Positions 30,089 through 41,345 of a stretch of 64,000 nt of DNA are shown piece by piece. This DNA is from Shewanella putrefaciens (GTDB lineage Bacteria; Pseudomonadota; Gammaproteobacteria; Enterobacterales; Shewanellaceae). The stretch lies in NCBI RefSeq assembly GCF_016406325.1, contig NZ_CP066370.1, forward strand, positions 1,984,001 through 2,048,000. Reading direction: 5' to 3'. The position numbers and the translations under genes were made by a program. The notes beneath the pieces were generated by a model that saw nothing but the letters and a program-made list of their open reading frames with translations, was not told where the DNA came from and made no database searches. How positions within the stretch are numbered: the first letter of the stretch is position 1; every line of letters starts with the position of its first letter.

Positions 30089-31258
30089 ATGGCGAAGGTT
30101 AGTAACCGATTTTGGTTTATGTTGCATGGTTGGGTATCACTCCCAATCTGGTTGTTATTTAGTTTTATCTGTTTAACGGGGACGATTGCAGTACTTAGCC
30201 ACGAACTGACGTGGCTCACTAATCCTGCATCCCGCGCCGTTAATCCAAACAATTTGCCAGCAAAGTCGGTTGATGAATTAATGGCGGCGGTAAAAAAGGC
30301 TCATCCTACAGCAGAAATCAGTGGGGCTATGACCTTCGAGCCTTATCTTGTCAATGCAGTGATGTTTACCGATGTGGATAAACCCTATGCAATTGCTTAT
30401 GTGAATCAATACACGGGTGACGTTCAGCAAATTAACGAAGGGCTGACTTTTATTGGTTTTATGCGTTCATTACATGGTTGGTTATTATTTCCATGGCCTG
30501 GTAGTTATAGCGTAGGGTATTACCTTGTCTGCTCTATGGCGGTATTGATGCTGGCGTCTTTAATTACCGGATTAATTGTTTATAAGCGGTTTTGGCGTAG
30601 TTTTTTGGCACCTAAAGTGCGTATTACGCAAGGGAAAAAAACACTGCTAGCGGATTTACACAAATTATCTGGTGTTTGGTCAATTTGGTTTATCGCCATT
30701 ATGAGTGCAACAGGATTATGGTATTTAGTCCAAGCTGTTTTTTGGCATGCTGATATTGATATCGAGCCTCATGCGCCGTTAATTGTGGCGGAGCAAGTTC
30801 CCTTGCTTAAAGAGGGAGAGACAACTATACCCATTCCTGCGGTATCACTTAATCAAGCTCTTATGATTGCAAAGGAGCGTTTCCCTGATTTTCAACCTAG
30901 TTATGTGATGCTGCCAGAGCATAACCGGGATATGTATCACCTTAGTGGTAGTGGTGATCATATTTTTTATGACCAACATTCCTATAGCCTGAGTATTAAT
31001 CCTTGGACGGGGGAAATAGCGAAAGCATCATCACCCGAAACCATGACGGGCATGCAAACCATCATGCACATTGCCGATCCGCTGCACTATGGCACGATTG
31101 GGGGAATTTGGACCAAGTTTATTTGGTTTGTGTTTGGTTTAATTTTGTCGGGTATGTCAATTACGGGCTTTATGATGTGGGGATTGCGTCATGTCAGAGC
31201 CTTTAAAAAAGCAGGATCTGATGACTTAGCTGCCGATATGTTGGGGGAGATTCGCTAA
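30089..31258 (+). CDS. PepSY-associated membrane protein (PiuB-like, putative siderophore-iron reductase)
   Basis: The 389-residue protein has four or more membrane helices: about residues 15-38, 145-165, 200-222 and 345-370. PepSY-type periplasmic parts lie between them (YVNQYTGDVQ and SLSINPWTGEIAKA). Histidines in helices (FMLHGW, SLHGWLLF, DLHKLSG, PLHYG) fit a haem-binding inner-membrane reductase of the PiuB/FsrB kind that frees iron from siderophores. The next gene begins on its stop codon (TAATG), so they form an operon. Divergent from a siderophore receptor behind Fur-type sites. Confidence 0.85.
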   Translation: MAKVSNRFWFMLHGWVSLPIWLLFSFICLTGTIAVLSHELTWLTNPASRAVNPNNLPAKSVDELMAAVKKAHPTAEISGAMTFEPYLVNAVMFTDVDKPYAIAYVNQYTGDVQQINEGLTFIGFMRSLHGWLLFPWPGSYSVGYYLVCSMAVLMLASLITGLIVYKRFWRSFLAPKVRITQGKKTLLADLHKLSGVWSIWFIAIMSATGLWYLVQAVFWHADIDIEPHAPLIVAEQVPLLKEGETTIPIPAVSLNQALMIAKERFPDFQPSYVMLPEHNRDMYHLSGSGDHIFYDQHSYSLSINPWTGEIAKASSPETMTGMQTIMHIADPLHYGTIGGIWTKFIWFVFGLILSGMSITGFMMWGLRHVRAFKKAGSDDLAADMLGEIR

Positions 31259-31725
31259 TGGCGTTTAATCGAGCACTGTTTTGGCAAAAGAATAAATATA
31301 AATTAAATGGATTGATCTTAGTCTTGCCATTTTTATTCTTGTACCAATCATTAACACCGAACTTTCCTCCCGCATGGCAGGCACAGGAATTAGGTGAGTT
31401 TAAAATTGCGCCTATGCCATTGAATATGAAGGCTCCTTATCAACATCACGATGAATATGTGAAGGATTTTATGTTGATTTTTGAAAAAGGGGAGACAGGG
31501 CTAATTCGACAAGGTTATGCCAATATTGGGCCTGAGGCATTACCAATTAGCCAGCTACAACAAGGGGAAAATGGTGTGCTCCATGGCAGTAAATATGGAC
31601 AACATGTGCATGCCATTGCGGGGGCAAAACTGTCATCGAGTGATAGTTTATGGATCTCTATTCAAACATGGCAAGGGGAGTGGCTCGTGGCAAAGTGGCC
31701 AATACCGGAAGCGTTGCTGATTTAG
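31258..31725 (+). CDS. Small membrane-anchored protein of the iron-uptake cassette, unknown
   Basis: I do not recognise this 155-residue protein. It has one N-terminal membrane helix (LNGLILVLPFLFLYQSL, about 17-33) after a basic N-terminus, then a soluble domain of about 115 residues, presumably periplasmic. A histidine cluster (YQHHDEY near 61-67) and HGSKYGQHVHAIAG near 109-122 could bind metal. The ATG overlaps the PepSY gene stop by one base. By context it is a partner in siderophore-iron handling. Confidence 0.75.
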   Translation: MAFNRALFWQKNKYKLNGLILVLPFLFLYQSLTPNFPPAWQAQELGEFKIAPMPLNMKAPYQHHDEYVKDFMLIFEKGETGLIRQGYANIGPEALPISQLQQGENGVLHGSKYGQHVHAIAGAKLSSSDSLWISIQTWQGEWLVAKWPIPEALLI

Positions 31726-31732
31726 CATTTTA

Positions 31733-31767
31733 AACAGACAATTCCATGTGTAATGGGATTGTCTGTT
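31733..31767. terminator. Hairpin between the iron cassette and nth
   Basis: AACAGACAATTCCAT pairs with ATGGGATTGTCTGTT at 14 of 15 positions around a five-base loop, between convergent genes. Confidence 0.75.
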
Positions 31768-31775
31768 CAATAGGT

Positions 31776-32417
31776 TTATTCTTCGGGATAAACCTTCTCT
31801 TTAAACTCACACAAATCCTCAATAATGCAACTGCCACAGCGTGGCTTTCGTGCTAAGCATGTGTAGCGGCCGTGCAGAATAAACCAATGATGTACATCCA
31901 CTTTAAACTCATCCGGCACAACTTTTAGCATCCGTTCTTCTACTTCGACCACGTTTTTACCGGGGGCAAATTTAGTGCGATTGGCAAGACGAAAAATATG
32001 AGTATCTACGGCAATGGTCGGCCAGCCAAAGGCGGTATTGAGCACCACGTTCGCGGTTTTCCGGCCCACACCAGGTAATGCTTCAAGGGCTTCTCTATCT
32101 TCTGGCACTTCACCATTGTACTTCTCGATTAAGATCTCGCAGGCTTTGATCACATTAACGGCTTTGTTGTTATAAAGGCCAATGGTCTTGATATATTCCT
32201 TTAATCCCTCAACCCCTAAGGCATAAATGCTGTGGGCAGTATTGGCGACAGGAAACAGTTTATCTGTCGCCTTATTCACGCTCACATCGGTCGCTTGTGC
32301 TGAGAGGGTTACCGCGACTAATAACTCAAAAGGACTAGTAAAGTTGAGCTCAGTTTCGGGTTTCGGATTGTTATCACGAAGACGAGTGAGGATCTGGATA
32401 CGTTTTGCTTGATTCAT
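31776..32417 (-). CDS. nth: Endonuclease III (DNA glycosylase/AP lyase)
   Basis: The enzyme removes oxidised pyrimidines and cleaves abasic sites. The 213-residue protein aligns almost end to end with E. coli Nth. The helix-hairpin-helix is LPGVGRKTANVVLNTAFG with its catalytic Lys, the catalytic Asp is in AVDTHIFR, and the 4Fe-4S ligands are in CLARKPRCGSCIIEDLC. I chose ATG 32417; a GTG at 32423 with AAGAA upstream is an alternative. It is last in the rsx operon, 15 bp after rsxE, as in E. coli. Confidence 0.96.
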   Translation of the reverse strand: MNQAKRIQILTRLRDNNPKPETELNFTSPFELLVAVTLSAQATDVSVNKATDKLFPVANTAHSIYALGVEGLKEYIKTIGLYNNKAVNVIKACEILIEKYNGEVPEDREALEALPGVGRKTANVVLNTAFGWPTIAVDTHIFRLANRTKFAPGKNVVEVEERMLKVVPDEFKVDVHHWFILHGRYTCLARKPRCGSCIIEDLCEFKEKVYPEE

Positions 32418-32432
32418 ATTCACTATTCTTCG

Positions 32433-33131
32433 TTAACTGACCTTAGTGATCCGTGCGCGTGTCACACTTGGCTCGGTGGCGACTTGTGGTTGGTGTTCTT
32501 TGAGTTTTTTATCAATTACATTCTTCAATGCAATCAATAAGCCCATCACAATAAAAGCGCCGGGTGGCAGCATAGCGAGTAAAAAGGGGGTATCCACTTG
32601 CCATACATGAATAGTTAAGGATTTAGCCCAAGGGCCTAGCAATTGATCGGCGCCATCAAATAGTGTGCCTTGACCTAATAATTCCCGTGTTGCCCCAAGA
32701 ACGGCGAGCACTAAGGTAAACCCTAGCCCCATCATTAAACCATCGAAGGCGGCGCTAAAGGCATTGTTACGTGAGGCAAATGCCTCGGCGCGGCCAATGA
32801 TGATGCAGTTCGTTACAATTAGCGGCAGGAAGATCCCAAGGGATAAATACAGACCATAGGCATAGGCATTGATGAGCAACTGAACTGTGGTGACTAGCGC
32901 GGCGATGATCATCACAAATACGGGAATACGGATTTCTTTAGGCACATAGTCGCGTACAAGTGACACAAGAATATTAGAGCCTATTAGCACTAACATAGTG
33001 GCTACACCTAGCCCTAGGGCATTGGTTATGGTTGCTGTGACAGCAAGGAGCGGGCATAGGCCTAATAGTTGTACTAAGCCGGGGTTATTTTTCCACAGAC
33101 CTTGCCAAGCAATTTCGCGATAATTAGTCAT
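32433..33131 (-). CDS. rsxE: Rsx/Rnf electron transport complex subunit E
   Basis: This 232-residue integral membrane subunit has about six helices and carries the conserved [17 protein letters not shown] and the [16 protein letters not shown] loop. It is homologous to RsxA with opposite topology, and together they hold the membrane iron-sulfur centre. It overlaps rsxG by eight bases. The basic C-terminal tail is typical. The complex keeps SoxR reduced in E. coli and more generally couples ferredoxin or NADH electron transfer to ion flow. Confidence 0.95.
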   Translation of the reverse strand: MTNYREIAWQGLWKNNPGLVQLLGLCPLLAVTATITNALGLGVATMLVLIGSNILVSLVRDYVPKEIRIPVFVMIIAALVTTVQLLINAYAYGLYLSLGIFLPLIVTNCIIIGRAEAFASRNNAFSAAFDGLMMGLGFTLVLAVLGATRELLGQGTLFDGADQLLGPWAKSLTIHVWQVDTPFLLAMLPPGAFIVMGLLIALKNVIDKKLKEHQPQVATEPSVTRARITKVS

Positions 33132-33762
33132 GTTTTATCTCACAATTCAGTGGCTGACTGAAAATTTGTGCTTGGTTATTGTTAAAGTACCATACTGCAC
33201 GCTTAACCGCGTTAACATAGGCGCGTGGTGTGATGGTGGCGCCGGTAAATTGATCGAAATCCCCGCCATCTTTTTTCACCAGCCATTGTTTGTCATCCTC
33301 AGCGTTCAGGCGTTTACCCACAAATTGCATCACCCAATCGGATTTACGCAGATCGATTTTATCACCAAGTCCTGGCGTTTCTTGGTGTGATAGGGTGCGA
33401 ACACCAAGGACTTCACCTTGGGTGTTTATCCCCACAATCAGTTTAATATTACCGTTATAACCATCGGGAGCGATGGCCTCCAGCGCAATTGCAACTGGTT
33501 GACCCGCATTGGTTGCAATATAGGCAGGCATTGGATTTTCAGTGCCTAACGCCGCTCTATCCTGCAGCAAAGTACATTGTGCAGTGAGCTCATTGTCATG
33601 GATGTCATCTGGGATCAATTGATGTAACACTTTCATCAATTCTTGCTGTTCTTGCTCTTTAATTTTATCTAAGGTCTGTTCATTAACCACTGCGACTAAG
33701 CCAGTGCAGAGCAGGGCAAACAGAGCGAGTAACAGTCCATTTTTAATCATTGGATTATTCAA
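33124..33762 (-). CDS. rsxG: Rsx/Rnf electron transport complex subunit G (flavoprotein)
   Basis: The 212-residue protein has an N-terminal membrane helix (about 6-26) and a periplasmic FMN-binding domain. The covalent flavin site is the TGATIT motif at 173-178, with [11 protein letters not shown] earlier. I kept the TTG at 33762 because GAGGAAAG lies seven bases upstream; ATG 33750 is the alternative. A 54-bp gap separates it from rsxD and its end overlaps rsxE. Confidence 0.94.
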   Translation of the reverse strand: MNNPMIKNGLLLALFALLCTGLVAVVNEQTLDKIKEQEQQELMKVLHQLIPDDIHDNELTAQCTLLQDRAALGTENPMPAYIATNAGQPVAIALEAIAPDGYNGNIKLIVGINTQGEVLGVRTLSHQETPGLGDKIDLRKSDWVMQFVGKRLNAEDDKQWLVKKDGGDFDQFTGATITPRAYVNAVKRAVWYFNNNQAQIFSQPLNCEIKHD

Positions 33763-33816
33763 TTTCTTTCCTCAAGAGTCTTTCTTCAAGCATCACTTGA
33801 TGCTTAACACAAAGGC

Positions 33817-34881
<1,065 letters not shown>

Positions 34882-34931
34882 CTAATCTTGAGTCGTTAAT
34901 CGTTAAGTTGCTGATTCTTATGTTAATTATG

Positions 34932-37313
34932 TTATTCATTTGAATCACTTGTCGCATCCACGGCCCTTGCCGCTTTTTTCGCTTTTGCACGGGCAACGGC
35001 TGCAGCGATTTTAGCCTTTTTCTCATCTTCGGGACTGAGTTGATGACTCGGCTCTGAGCTAAGTTCTGAGCTGAGTTCTGATCTAAGCTCAGTAATGGGT
35101 TCAGGCTTAAGCGGCGTATCACTTGGCTGAGTTGATCCTGCCTCTAGCTTTGGCTGAACTTCAGCAACCTCACTCGAATCGGCTTGGGCGGCCGCTTTTT
35201 TGGCTTTAGCCCGGGCGACGGCTGCCGCAACTCTGGCTTTTTTATCATCCTCAGGACTCGGTGTAACAGTGCTTGACTCTGGCTCGGCGACAGGCGTATT
35301 CACTACTGGAGTTTTTGTCGCTTGACCCTCAGGTGCTTGAACCGCTGGCGTTTGATCTTCGCTTACGATGCCACTTTGCTGGATCGCTTTCTTGGCTTTA
35401 GCACGGGCGACGGCCGCGGCGATTTTGGCCTTTTTATCATCCACCTCAGTACTAGCTGCGGATCCAGTAACCCGCTTTTCGGCGTCGACTTCAGCGGCAT
35501 CAATATCCTCGTTAACATCTGAGCCGGCTTTCATCGTCGCCTTTTTCGCTTTGGCCCGAGCAATGGCGGCCGCAACTTTATCTTTTTGCGATAAAGGCTC
35601 GGTTTGCTCGGTTTCCATAGATGAATCCGGTTCATCATCAATAACTTGAGAAGCTGTGGCCGCGGCGGCTTTCTTGGCTTTGGCACGGGCAATCGCTGCG
35701 GCAACGGCTGCCTTTTCCCTTGGTACTTCGACCACGGCAGTGGGGGCTATTGCAGTCTCACTGGGTGCCTGCGTCGCAGCGGCTTTTTTGGCTGCAATAC
35801 GTGCCATCGCTTCAGCAACGGCATTTTTATCTGTGCCCGTCATCGTTGCTTGGCGACGCTCTGCGGCTTCTTTTGCTTTGGCTTCGCGGGCGAGTTTTTC
35901 TTCTTCTAGACGAGTCAAACGTGCTTCAAAACGGTGTTTGGCACGTTCTGCCTGTTGCTTTTCATCGGCAGTTTGTTTTAAGGCTGATTTGGCAATACGG
36001 TAATATTCGACTAAAGGAATATCACTCGGGCAGACATAACTACAGCAACCACATTCAATACAATCTTTTAGGTTAAAACTGGCAGCCTTATCATATTCCT
36101 CGGCTTTTGCGTGCCAAAAGAGTTGTTGTGGTAATAGCAGTGCAGGGCAGACATTGGCGCACTCGCCGCAGCGAATACACGCTTTTTCCTCTGGTGTCAC
36201 CCCAATCTCTTGGTTACTCGGCACCAAAATACAGTTAGTACCTTTTAAAATAGGTACATTAATGGTCGGTAGTGCATGGCCCATCATAGGCCCACCAACG
36301 ATGATCTTTTGCTCTGCTTCAGGTTTAAACTCGGTTTGCATGAGTACATGCTCAACGGGGGTTCCAATTGGCAACCAATAGTTACCAGGTTTACCCACGT
36401 TTTTACCTGTCACTGTGACAACGCGCTCAACCAGCGGTTTATCTTGGACAACGGCTTGATGTATGGCAAAGGCTGTGCCGACGTTATGGACAACGATACC
36501 GAGTTTGGCAGGAATAGCGCCAGAGGGCACTTCACGGCCAGTAATGATCTGAATAAGCTGTTTTTCACCGCCCGAAGGATATTTGGTGGGGATAACGGTA
36601 ACTCGAGTACTGCCTGTCGGTAGCGCACTTTGCGCTACAGCCATTTGCATGGCCTTGATCGCTTCAGGCTTATTATCTTCAATGGCGATAACGATGCGTT
36701 TTGGTGTTAATAACCGATAAATAATGGCAATCCCTGCCAAAATATCTTGGCTGTATTCGCGCATTAATCTGTCATCTGAGCTGATATAAGGCTCACACTC
36801 AACACCATTGATAATGACTAAATCAATTTCGCTCGCGGGATTGAGTTTGATATGACTCGGAAAAGCCGCGCCGCCCATACCCGCAACACCCGCTTGATGT
36901 ATTTTATCGATAATTTGCTGATGGCTTAGGCTATCGAGATCGTTGGAGGCTAATTCGCACCAAGTATCTTTCCCATCGGCTTCGATAACGCACGTATTAA
37001 CGGGGAGGGCTGAGGCATGGTTGCTGGCTCTTGGCTCAATAGCAACGATAGTACCTGATGTCGGCGCATGTACAGGTAAATGCCAAATAGAGGGGCCTTG
37101 AGTTAATGGCGTGCCTTTTAACACTTTATCGCCGAGCTTTACCGCAAGTGTGCAATTTTCCCCCACCTGAGGTATAGGGACTAAATAGGTTTTTGCTAAT
37201 GGCAGTGTTGCTATAGGAGTGCCATTTGAGAGAAATTTGACTTCTGGAGGGTGTATACCACCATGCGAGCGCCAAAGGGTTCCTTTATCTAATTGATCTA
37301 ATAAAGTTAGCAC
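34932..37313 (-). CDS. rsxC: Rsx/Rnf electron transport complex subunit C with repeat-rich tail
   Basis: The 793-residue protein is the NADH/ferredoxin-facing subunit, NqrF/Nuo51-like. It has an NAD/FMN-binding core ([13 protein letters not shown], about 145-156) and two 4Fe-4S sets, [12 protein letters not shown] at 379-390 and [12 protein letters not shown] at 418-429. From about 452 a coiled, charged region leads into six copies of a lysine/alanine module (consensus [15 protein letters not shown]) at 498-783, separated by acidic linkers. It overlaps rsxB by seven bases. Such tails vary in length between relatives; their role is unknown. Confidence 0.95.
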   Translation of the reverse strand: MLTLLDQLDKGTLWRSHGGIHPPEVKFLSNGTPIATLPLAKTYLVPIPQVGENCTLAVKLGDKVLKGTPLTQGPSIWHLPVHAPTSGTIVAIEPRASNHASALPVNTCVIEADGKDTWCELASNDLDSLSHQQIIDKIHQAGVAGMGGAAFPSHIKLNPASEIDLVIINGVECEPYISSDDRLMREYSQDILAGIAIIYRLLTPKRIVIAIEDNKPEAIKAMQMAVAQSALPTGSTRVTVIPTKYPSGGEKQLIQIITGREVPSGAIPAKLGIVVHNVGTAFAIHQAVVQDKPLVERVVTVTGKNVGKPGNYWLPIGTPVEHVLMQTEFKPEAEQKIIVGGPMMGHALPTINVPILKGTNCILVPSNQEIGVTPEEKACIRCGECANVCPALLLPQQLFWHAKAEEYDKAASFNLKDCIECGCCSYVCPSDIPLVEYYRIAKSALKQTADEKQQAERAKHRFEARLTRLEEEKLAREAKAKEAAERRQATMTGTDKNAVAEAMARIAAKKAAATQAPSETAIAPTAVVEVPREKAAVAAAIARAKAKKAAAATASQVIDDEPDSSMETEQTEPLSQKDKVAAAIARAKAKKATMKAGSDVNEDIDAAEVDAEKRVTGSAASTEVDDKKAKIAAAVARAKAKKAIQQSGIVSEDQTPAVQAPEGQATKTPVVNTPVAEPESSTVTPSPEDDKKARVAAAVARAKAKKAAAQADSSEVAEVQPKLEAGSTQPSDTPLKPEPITELRSELSSELSSEPSHQLSPEDEKKAKIAAAVARAKAKKAARAVDATSDSNE
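34965..35822 (-). repeat. In-frame repeats in the rsxC 3' end
   Basis: Six diverged copies encode the module [14 protein letters not shown] (residues about 498-513, 534-550, 577-592, 626-643, 690-708 and 763-782), spaced by variable acidic linkers. The DNA copies are not identical. On the opposite strand they create long spurious open frames. Confidence 0.85.
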
Positions 37314-37906
37314 CGCTTTTCCTCTTCTAACATTGTCTCGTTATCCCCAGTCTCTTGGAGCAGCGTCACTGGAATGGCATTTAAACGCCAATTCCAATTT
37401 TTAAGATTTTGGGTTACGGGGATCATATCAATACAATCGACAGGGCAGGGTTCAACACAGAGGTCACAACCTGTGCAATCTGTGGTGAGCACGGTATGCA
37501 TTAATTTACCTGCACCGATAATGGCATCCACGGGACAGGCCTGAATACACTTAGTGCAGCCAATACACTCATCCTCACGAATAAAAGCGACTTTTTTGAC
37601 CTGCGATTGTGCTTCGGCATTGAGAGGCTCAGGCTCAACACCCATCAAATTGGCTAGTTTCTCCATTGTGGCTGTGCCGCCTGGAGGGCATTTGTTGACT
37701 TTGTCGCCATTGGCGATGGCCTGGGCATAAGGACGACAACCTGGGTAACCACATTGACCACATTGGGTTTGTGGTAGAATGGCTTCGAGTTCATCGACAA
37801 TCGGGTTACCTTCAACCTTAAATTTAAGGGCGGCAAAACCGAGTAATACCCCAAAGACCAATGCCAACAGGGTCAATAATATGACAGCGATTAAAATGGT
37901 GGACAT
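37307..37906 (-). CDS. rsxB: Rsx/Rnf electron transport complex subunit B (ferredoxin-like)
   Basis: The 199-residue protein has one N-terminal membrane helix (about 2-26), a Cys cluster CGQCGYPGC near 49-57, and two ferredoxin motifs, [12 protein letters not shown] and [12 protein letters not shown]. It passes electrons between RsxC and the membrane flavins. I chose ATG 37906 (MSTILIAV), one base after the rsxA stop; the frame is open to 37942. It overlaps rsxC by seven bases. Confidence 0.95.
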   Translation of the reverse strand: MSTILIAVILLTLLALVFGVLLGFAALKFKVEGNPIVDELEAILPQTQCGQCGYPGCRPYAQAIANGDKVNKCPPGGTATMEKLANLMGVEPEPLNAEAQSQVKKVAFIREDECIGCTKCIQACPVDAIIGAGKLMHTVLTTDCTGCDLCVEPCPVDCIDMIPVTQNLKNWNWRLNAIPVTLLQETGDNETMLEEEKRC

Positions 37907-37907
37907 A

Positions 37908-38486
37908 CTACTTAACCAATCCTGTGAATCCCATAAAGGCAAGGGACATTAAACCTGCGGTAATCATGGCAATTGCGCCGCCCTTAAAAGGTAGGGGCAC
38001 ATCGGCTGCGGCTAATCGTTCACGCATAGCTGAGAAGAGGATTAACACTAATGAGAAGCCTAACGCAGCACCAAAGCCATAGATAGCCGATTGAATAAAA
38101 TCGTGCTTTTCGTTCACGTTCAACAGGGCGACACCCAATACAGCACAGTTGGTGGTGATGAGTGGCAGATAAATTCCCAACGCTCGGTGCAGGGCTGCAC
38201 TGGTTTTTTGCACCACCATTTCAGTAAATTGCACTACAACAGCAATGACTAAAATAAAACTCATCGTGCGTAAGTAGCTCAAGTCAAAGGGCAATAATAG
38301 GTATTGATTTACTAGGTAACTGAGGATGGAGGCTAAGGTCAACACAAAAGTGGTTGCCATAGACATACCAATAGCGGACTCCAATTTACTGGAGACCCCC
38401 ATGAAAGGACATAAACCTAAGAATTTCACTAAAACGAAATTGTTGACCAGTACAGTGCTGATCAACAACAGGAGATATTCAGTCAT
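37908..38486 (-). CDS. rsxA: Rsx/Rnf electron transport complex subunit A
   Basis: This 192-residue membrane protein has six helices, with the conserved [20 protein letters not shown] and the [11 protein letters not shown] loop. It is the first gene of rsxABCDGE-nth, the same order as in E. coli. ATG start at 38486 preceded by AGAG. Confidence 0.95.
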   Translation of the reverse strand: MTEYLLLLISTVLVNNFVLVKFLGLCPFMGVSSKLESAIGMSMATTFVLTLASILSYLVNQYLLLPFDLSYLRTMSFILVIAVVVQFTEMVVQKTSAALHRALGIYLPLITTNCAVLGVALLNVNEKHDFIQSAIYGFGAALGFSLVLILFSAMRERLAAADVPLPFKGGAIAMITAGLMSLAFMGFTGLVK

Positions 38487-38517
38487 CTCTATACTTGTCT
38501 AAACGGATCTTGGCCGT

Positions 38518-38546
38518 ATTATCGACTTTTCCGTTTGCATAAACAA
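38518..38546 (-). promoter_or_regulatory. Candidate sigma-70 promoter for the rsx operon
   Basis: On the minus strand TTGTTT (38541-38546), a 17-bp spacer and GATAAT (38518-38523) lie about 32 bp upstream of the rsxA ATG. Confidence 0.4.
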
Positions 38547-38611
38547 CATATAGAATGCAGGGTTAAGCATCTTTACTGTAAAGAATGCTGATGAATTCAC
38601 CGATATCTTAA

Positions 38612-40516
38612 CTAAATTTGATCTCTGCTAGTGATCGCTTGGGGCTGAGCAATATAATAGCCTTGAAGACCATCGACTAAGAGTTTTTCTAGGGTCAGTT
38701 TTTCTTCTTGTCGCTCAACACTGGTTGCAATCACTCTGATACCTATTCGCCTTGCCACGTCGACCATCATACGAACGAAAAATTTATTATTGTTATCTTC
38801 ATCGATATTTGAAGTGTAGCTACCATCAAGCTTAATGTAGTCGGGGCGTACCTCACTGAAGAATTTAAAAGAAGTGAAGCTCATGCCAAAACGCTCAATA
38901 GAGACTCGAGAACCCACGCTATGCACGTCACGCACAAACTTGTGGCTTGCGCCTAAATTGGATTGCATACCTGATTCGTTAATCTCAAATACTAAGCGAG
39001 AAGCAATATATTTTTGTTTGCCTAAAATATCTTTTAGCCACCCGACAAAGAGTTCTTGGTGGGCTGAAAAAGCACTAATGTTTACCCCAAAATTGCCATT
39101 GATGGTTGGATTTTCCTTAAGCATCTTTAATGCACTGATCACCACTAGTTTATCTAACTCTGTGCTCATTCCATGGCGCTCAGCCATAGCAATCACAGTG
39201 GTTGTCGGCAGAAACTTACCTTCACTGTTATAAAAACGGGCTAACAGTTCGCGGTAAACCTCGACTTCAGTGCGGCAGGGTTGGATGGGTTGTTGATAGA
39301 ATTTAAGAGCCTTACGACTAATTAAGTCATGGATGGCAAGTTTCCAACGATCATCACCAAATTGCTCATTACCATCGAGTTTTTCTTGAATATGGTAACT
39401 ATTAGGGCCCAATGTTTGTGCAATACTGACCGCCGTATCGGCAAGGGTCAGTAAATAAATAGCCTCTACACCCTGTTGATAGGGGACTAAACCTATATGA
39501 GCAACAGATTCCGTTTTGGTCATTTGCTGATATTCATCAAGATACACTTTTAACTCATCTAAAAATTTTGGCCCATCTTTAAGCACTGTATCTGGTATAA
39601 ATACGGCAAAATCAGCGCTGGACACTCGGTAACATTGTGCGTCAGGGTATTTAGTACAGGTTTTACGGATACAGTTGGCTACTCGGGCTAAATAATCATC
39701 TCCCGCAGAACGTCCGTGGTGTTGATTGATATTGGCAAGTTCGGTTGCTTTAACCATGACCATCAATCCAAATTGAGGGATATCAGGATTATTGATGGTT
39801 TCAAGTTTATTTGTGAAGCGTGGTCGACTAGCAAAGCCGGTAATTGGATCCTGATAGGCGACTTTATGCAGTTTCTCATTTTCTTGTGTGAGAGTGTCAA
39901 GCTGTACTTTAAGCTGATGACGGCAATCTTCTAATACCTGCTTAAGTGGATTTAATTCGCCATTGAGTTTAGAGGCGGCGAGGGCGGAAAAGCTCAAATC
40001 GGAAATATGTGAGACATAATCGGCGGCATATTGAATCGACGTTTTGAGTTTTGCCATTAAAAACGTAAAAATGGCCAGCAGAATGATGAAGCTCAGCAAC
40101 AACATTAACCCGAGTTTTTCTGTATTTGAGATAGATTGAGCTATTTGTGCGTTCGCACTGAGTTTGACCTGCAATCGGCCTGTGGCTAATTTCTGGGTAT
40201 GGGATAAATCGACGGAGAATAATCCAGCCAATGGATGTGCATTGTCAGATGTAAGGCTACCTTCGGTATGATTTAGCTCACCATCAGTATCATTAATATA
40301 CTGAAAAAATTGAAATGGATACTTGATTGATAAGGCGTTAAAAAGATCTTTACCACTGCCTTGCCATTGGGAGTAAGCCGTTAAATCCCTTTTGAAGCGT
40401 TCGAGCTCTTGTTGCTGCTGGATTTGCAATTGGCTATTTTCATTTTGAAAAACGCCGGCAAATAATGCTAAAAAGATCAGTAATAAAAAGACTGGATATG
40501 ATTTTGACATGGTCAT
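38612..40516 (-). CDS. Membrane protein with degenerate GGDEF and EAL domains (CsrD/LapD-like)
   Basis: At 634 residues it has a membrane helix at 6-23, a periplasmic part, a second helix at 133-155, a HAMP-like linker, a GGDEF domain reduced to SSADF at 299-303, and an EAL domain reading ELL at 423-425. The DDFG motif has become ERFG (541-544), so both metal-binding aspartates are lost and it should lack phosphodiesterase activity. Such proteins act as c-di-GMP receptors (LapD) or RNA-decay adaptors (CsrD). Which one applies cannot be settled here. It follows rsxA on the same strand in reading direction but with its own upstream region. Confidence 0.85.
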   Translation of the reverse strand: MTMSKSYPVFLLLIFLALFAGVFQNENSQLQIQQQQELERFKRDLTAYSQWQGSGKDLFNALSIKYPFQFFQYINDTDGELNHTEGSLTSDNAHPLAGLFSVDLSHTQKLATGRLQVKLSANAQIAQSISNTEKLGLMLLLSFIILLAIFTFLMAKLKTSIQYAADYVSHISDLSFSALAASKLNGELNPLKQVLEDCRHQLKVQLDTLTQENEKLHKVAYQDPITGFASRPRFTNKLETINNPDIPQFGLMVMVKATELANINQHHGRSAGDDYLARVANCIRKTCTKYPDAQCYRVSSADFAVFIPDTVLKDGPKFLDELKVYLDEYQQMTKTESVAHIGLVPYQQGVEAIYLLTLADTAVSIAQTLGPNSYHIQEKLDGNEQFGDDRWKLAIHDLISRKALKFYQQPIQPCRTEVEVYRELLARFYNSEGKFLPTTTVIAMAERHGMSTELDKLVVISALKMLKENPTINGNFGVNISAFSAHQELFVGWLKDILGKQKYIASRLVFEINESGMQSNLGASHKFVRDVHSVGSRVSIERFGMSFTSFKFFSEVRPDYIKLDGSYTSNIDEDNNNKFFVRMMVDVARRIGIRVIATSVERQEEKLTLEKLLVDGLQGYYIAQPQAITSRDQI

Positions 40517-40730
40517 ATAAATCCGCTCTCACTTCAGGCGAGTCTTGCAACAGTCTATTGGGTGAGTTTTTGTTCAACACCATACTCTGTGTGAAGATGC
40601 TCATTATTTTATTTAACAAACTGATCACAGTGTAACTGCATTTGATTTAAAACAAAATCGAATTGCTGAGAGTGGATAGGTAAAGAATGAATGGTTTAGT
40701 GGGATACGACTTTTGATAGTTTACTGTAAA

Positions 40731-40806
40731 TGGCTCCCCTGACTGGACTTGAACCAGTGACATACGGATTAACAGTCCGCCGTTCTACCGACTGAACTAC
40801 AGGGGA
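40731..40806 (-). tRNA. tRNA-Asn (GTT), copy nearest rsx side
   Basis: 76 nt including the encoded CCA. Starts TCCCCTGTAGTTCAG; the anticodon loop CTGTTAA gives GTT; T loop GGTTCAAGTCC. Body identical to the four neighbours. Confidence 0.97.
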
Positions 40807-40852
40807 GTAGAGGATGCGATATGACTATCGACTTTTTATCACTTACAGTAAA

Positions 40853-40928
40853 TGGCTCCCCTGACTGGACTTGAACCAGTGACATACGGATTAACAGTCC
40901 GCCGTTCTACCGACTGAACTACAGGGGA
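40853..40928 (-). tRNA. tRNA-Asn (GTT)
   Basis: Identical 76-nt body with encoded CCA and anticodon GTT. The spacer to its downstream neighbour closely resembles the next spacer, suggesting tandem duplication of gene plus spacer. Confidence 0.97.
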
Positions 40929-40971
40929 GTAGAGGGTGCGATATGACTATCGACTTTTATAGGATTAAAAT

Positions 40972-41047
40972 TGGCTCCCCTGACTGGACTTGAACCAGTG
41001 ACATACGGATTAACAGTCCGCCGTTCTACCGACTGAACTACAGGGGA
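40972..41047 (-). tRNA. tRNA-Asn (GTT)
   Basis: Identical 76-nt body, CCA encoded; middle copy of the five-gene cluster. Confidence 0.97.
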
Positions 41048-41090
41048 ATCATTTTAATGCAGCCGCAATAAAAAATATAAGTAGTGTAAT

Positions 41091-41166
41091 TGGCTCCCCT
41101 GACTGGACTTGAACCAGTGACATACGGATTAACAGTCCGCCGTTCTACCGACTGAACTACAGGGGA
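41091..41166 (-). tRNA. tRNA-Asn (GTT)
   Basis: Identical 76-nt body, CCA encoded; 43 bp from the next copy. Confidence 0.97.
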
Positions 41167-41227
41167 ATCGTTTATCTACATTTTACTTTACTGCCTGTTC
41201 TTACTCATTTTTACGACCAGCAAATAA

Positions 41228-41303
41228 TGGCTCCCCTGACTGGACTTGAACCAGTGACATACGGATTAACAGTCCGCCGTTCTACCGACTGAACTACAGG
41301 GGA
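41228..41303 (-). tRNA. tRNA-Asn (GTT), promoter-proximal copy
   Basis: Identical 76-nt body, CCA encoded. The promoter at 41346-41374 lies directly upstream and probably drives all five copies. Confidence 0.97.
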
Positions 41304-41345
41304 ATCGTTTCGCTCGGTCATATTGACTCGTTGAGAACGGAGCGC

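Noticed and set aside
35322..36076. Several overlapping open frames on the plus strand opposite rsxC
   Set aside because: They are shadows of the repetitive alanine/lysine codons of the RsxC tail and have no ribosome sites or motifs.
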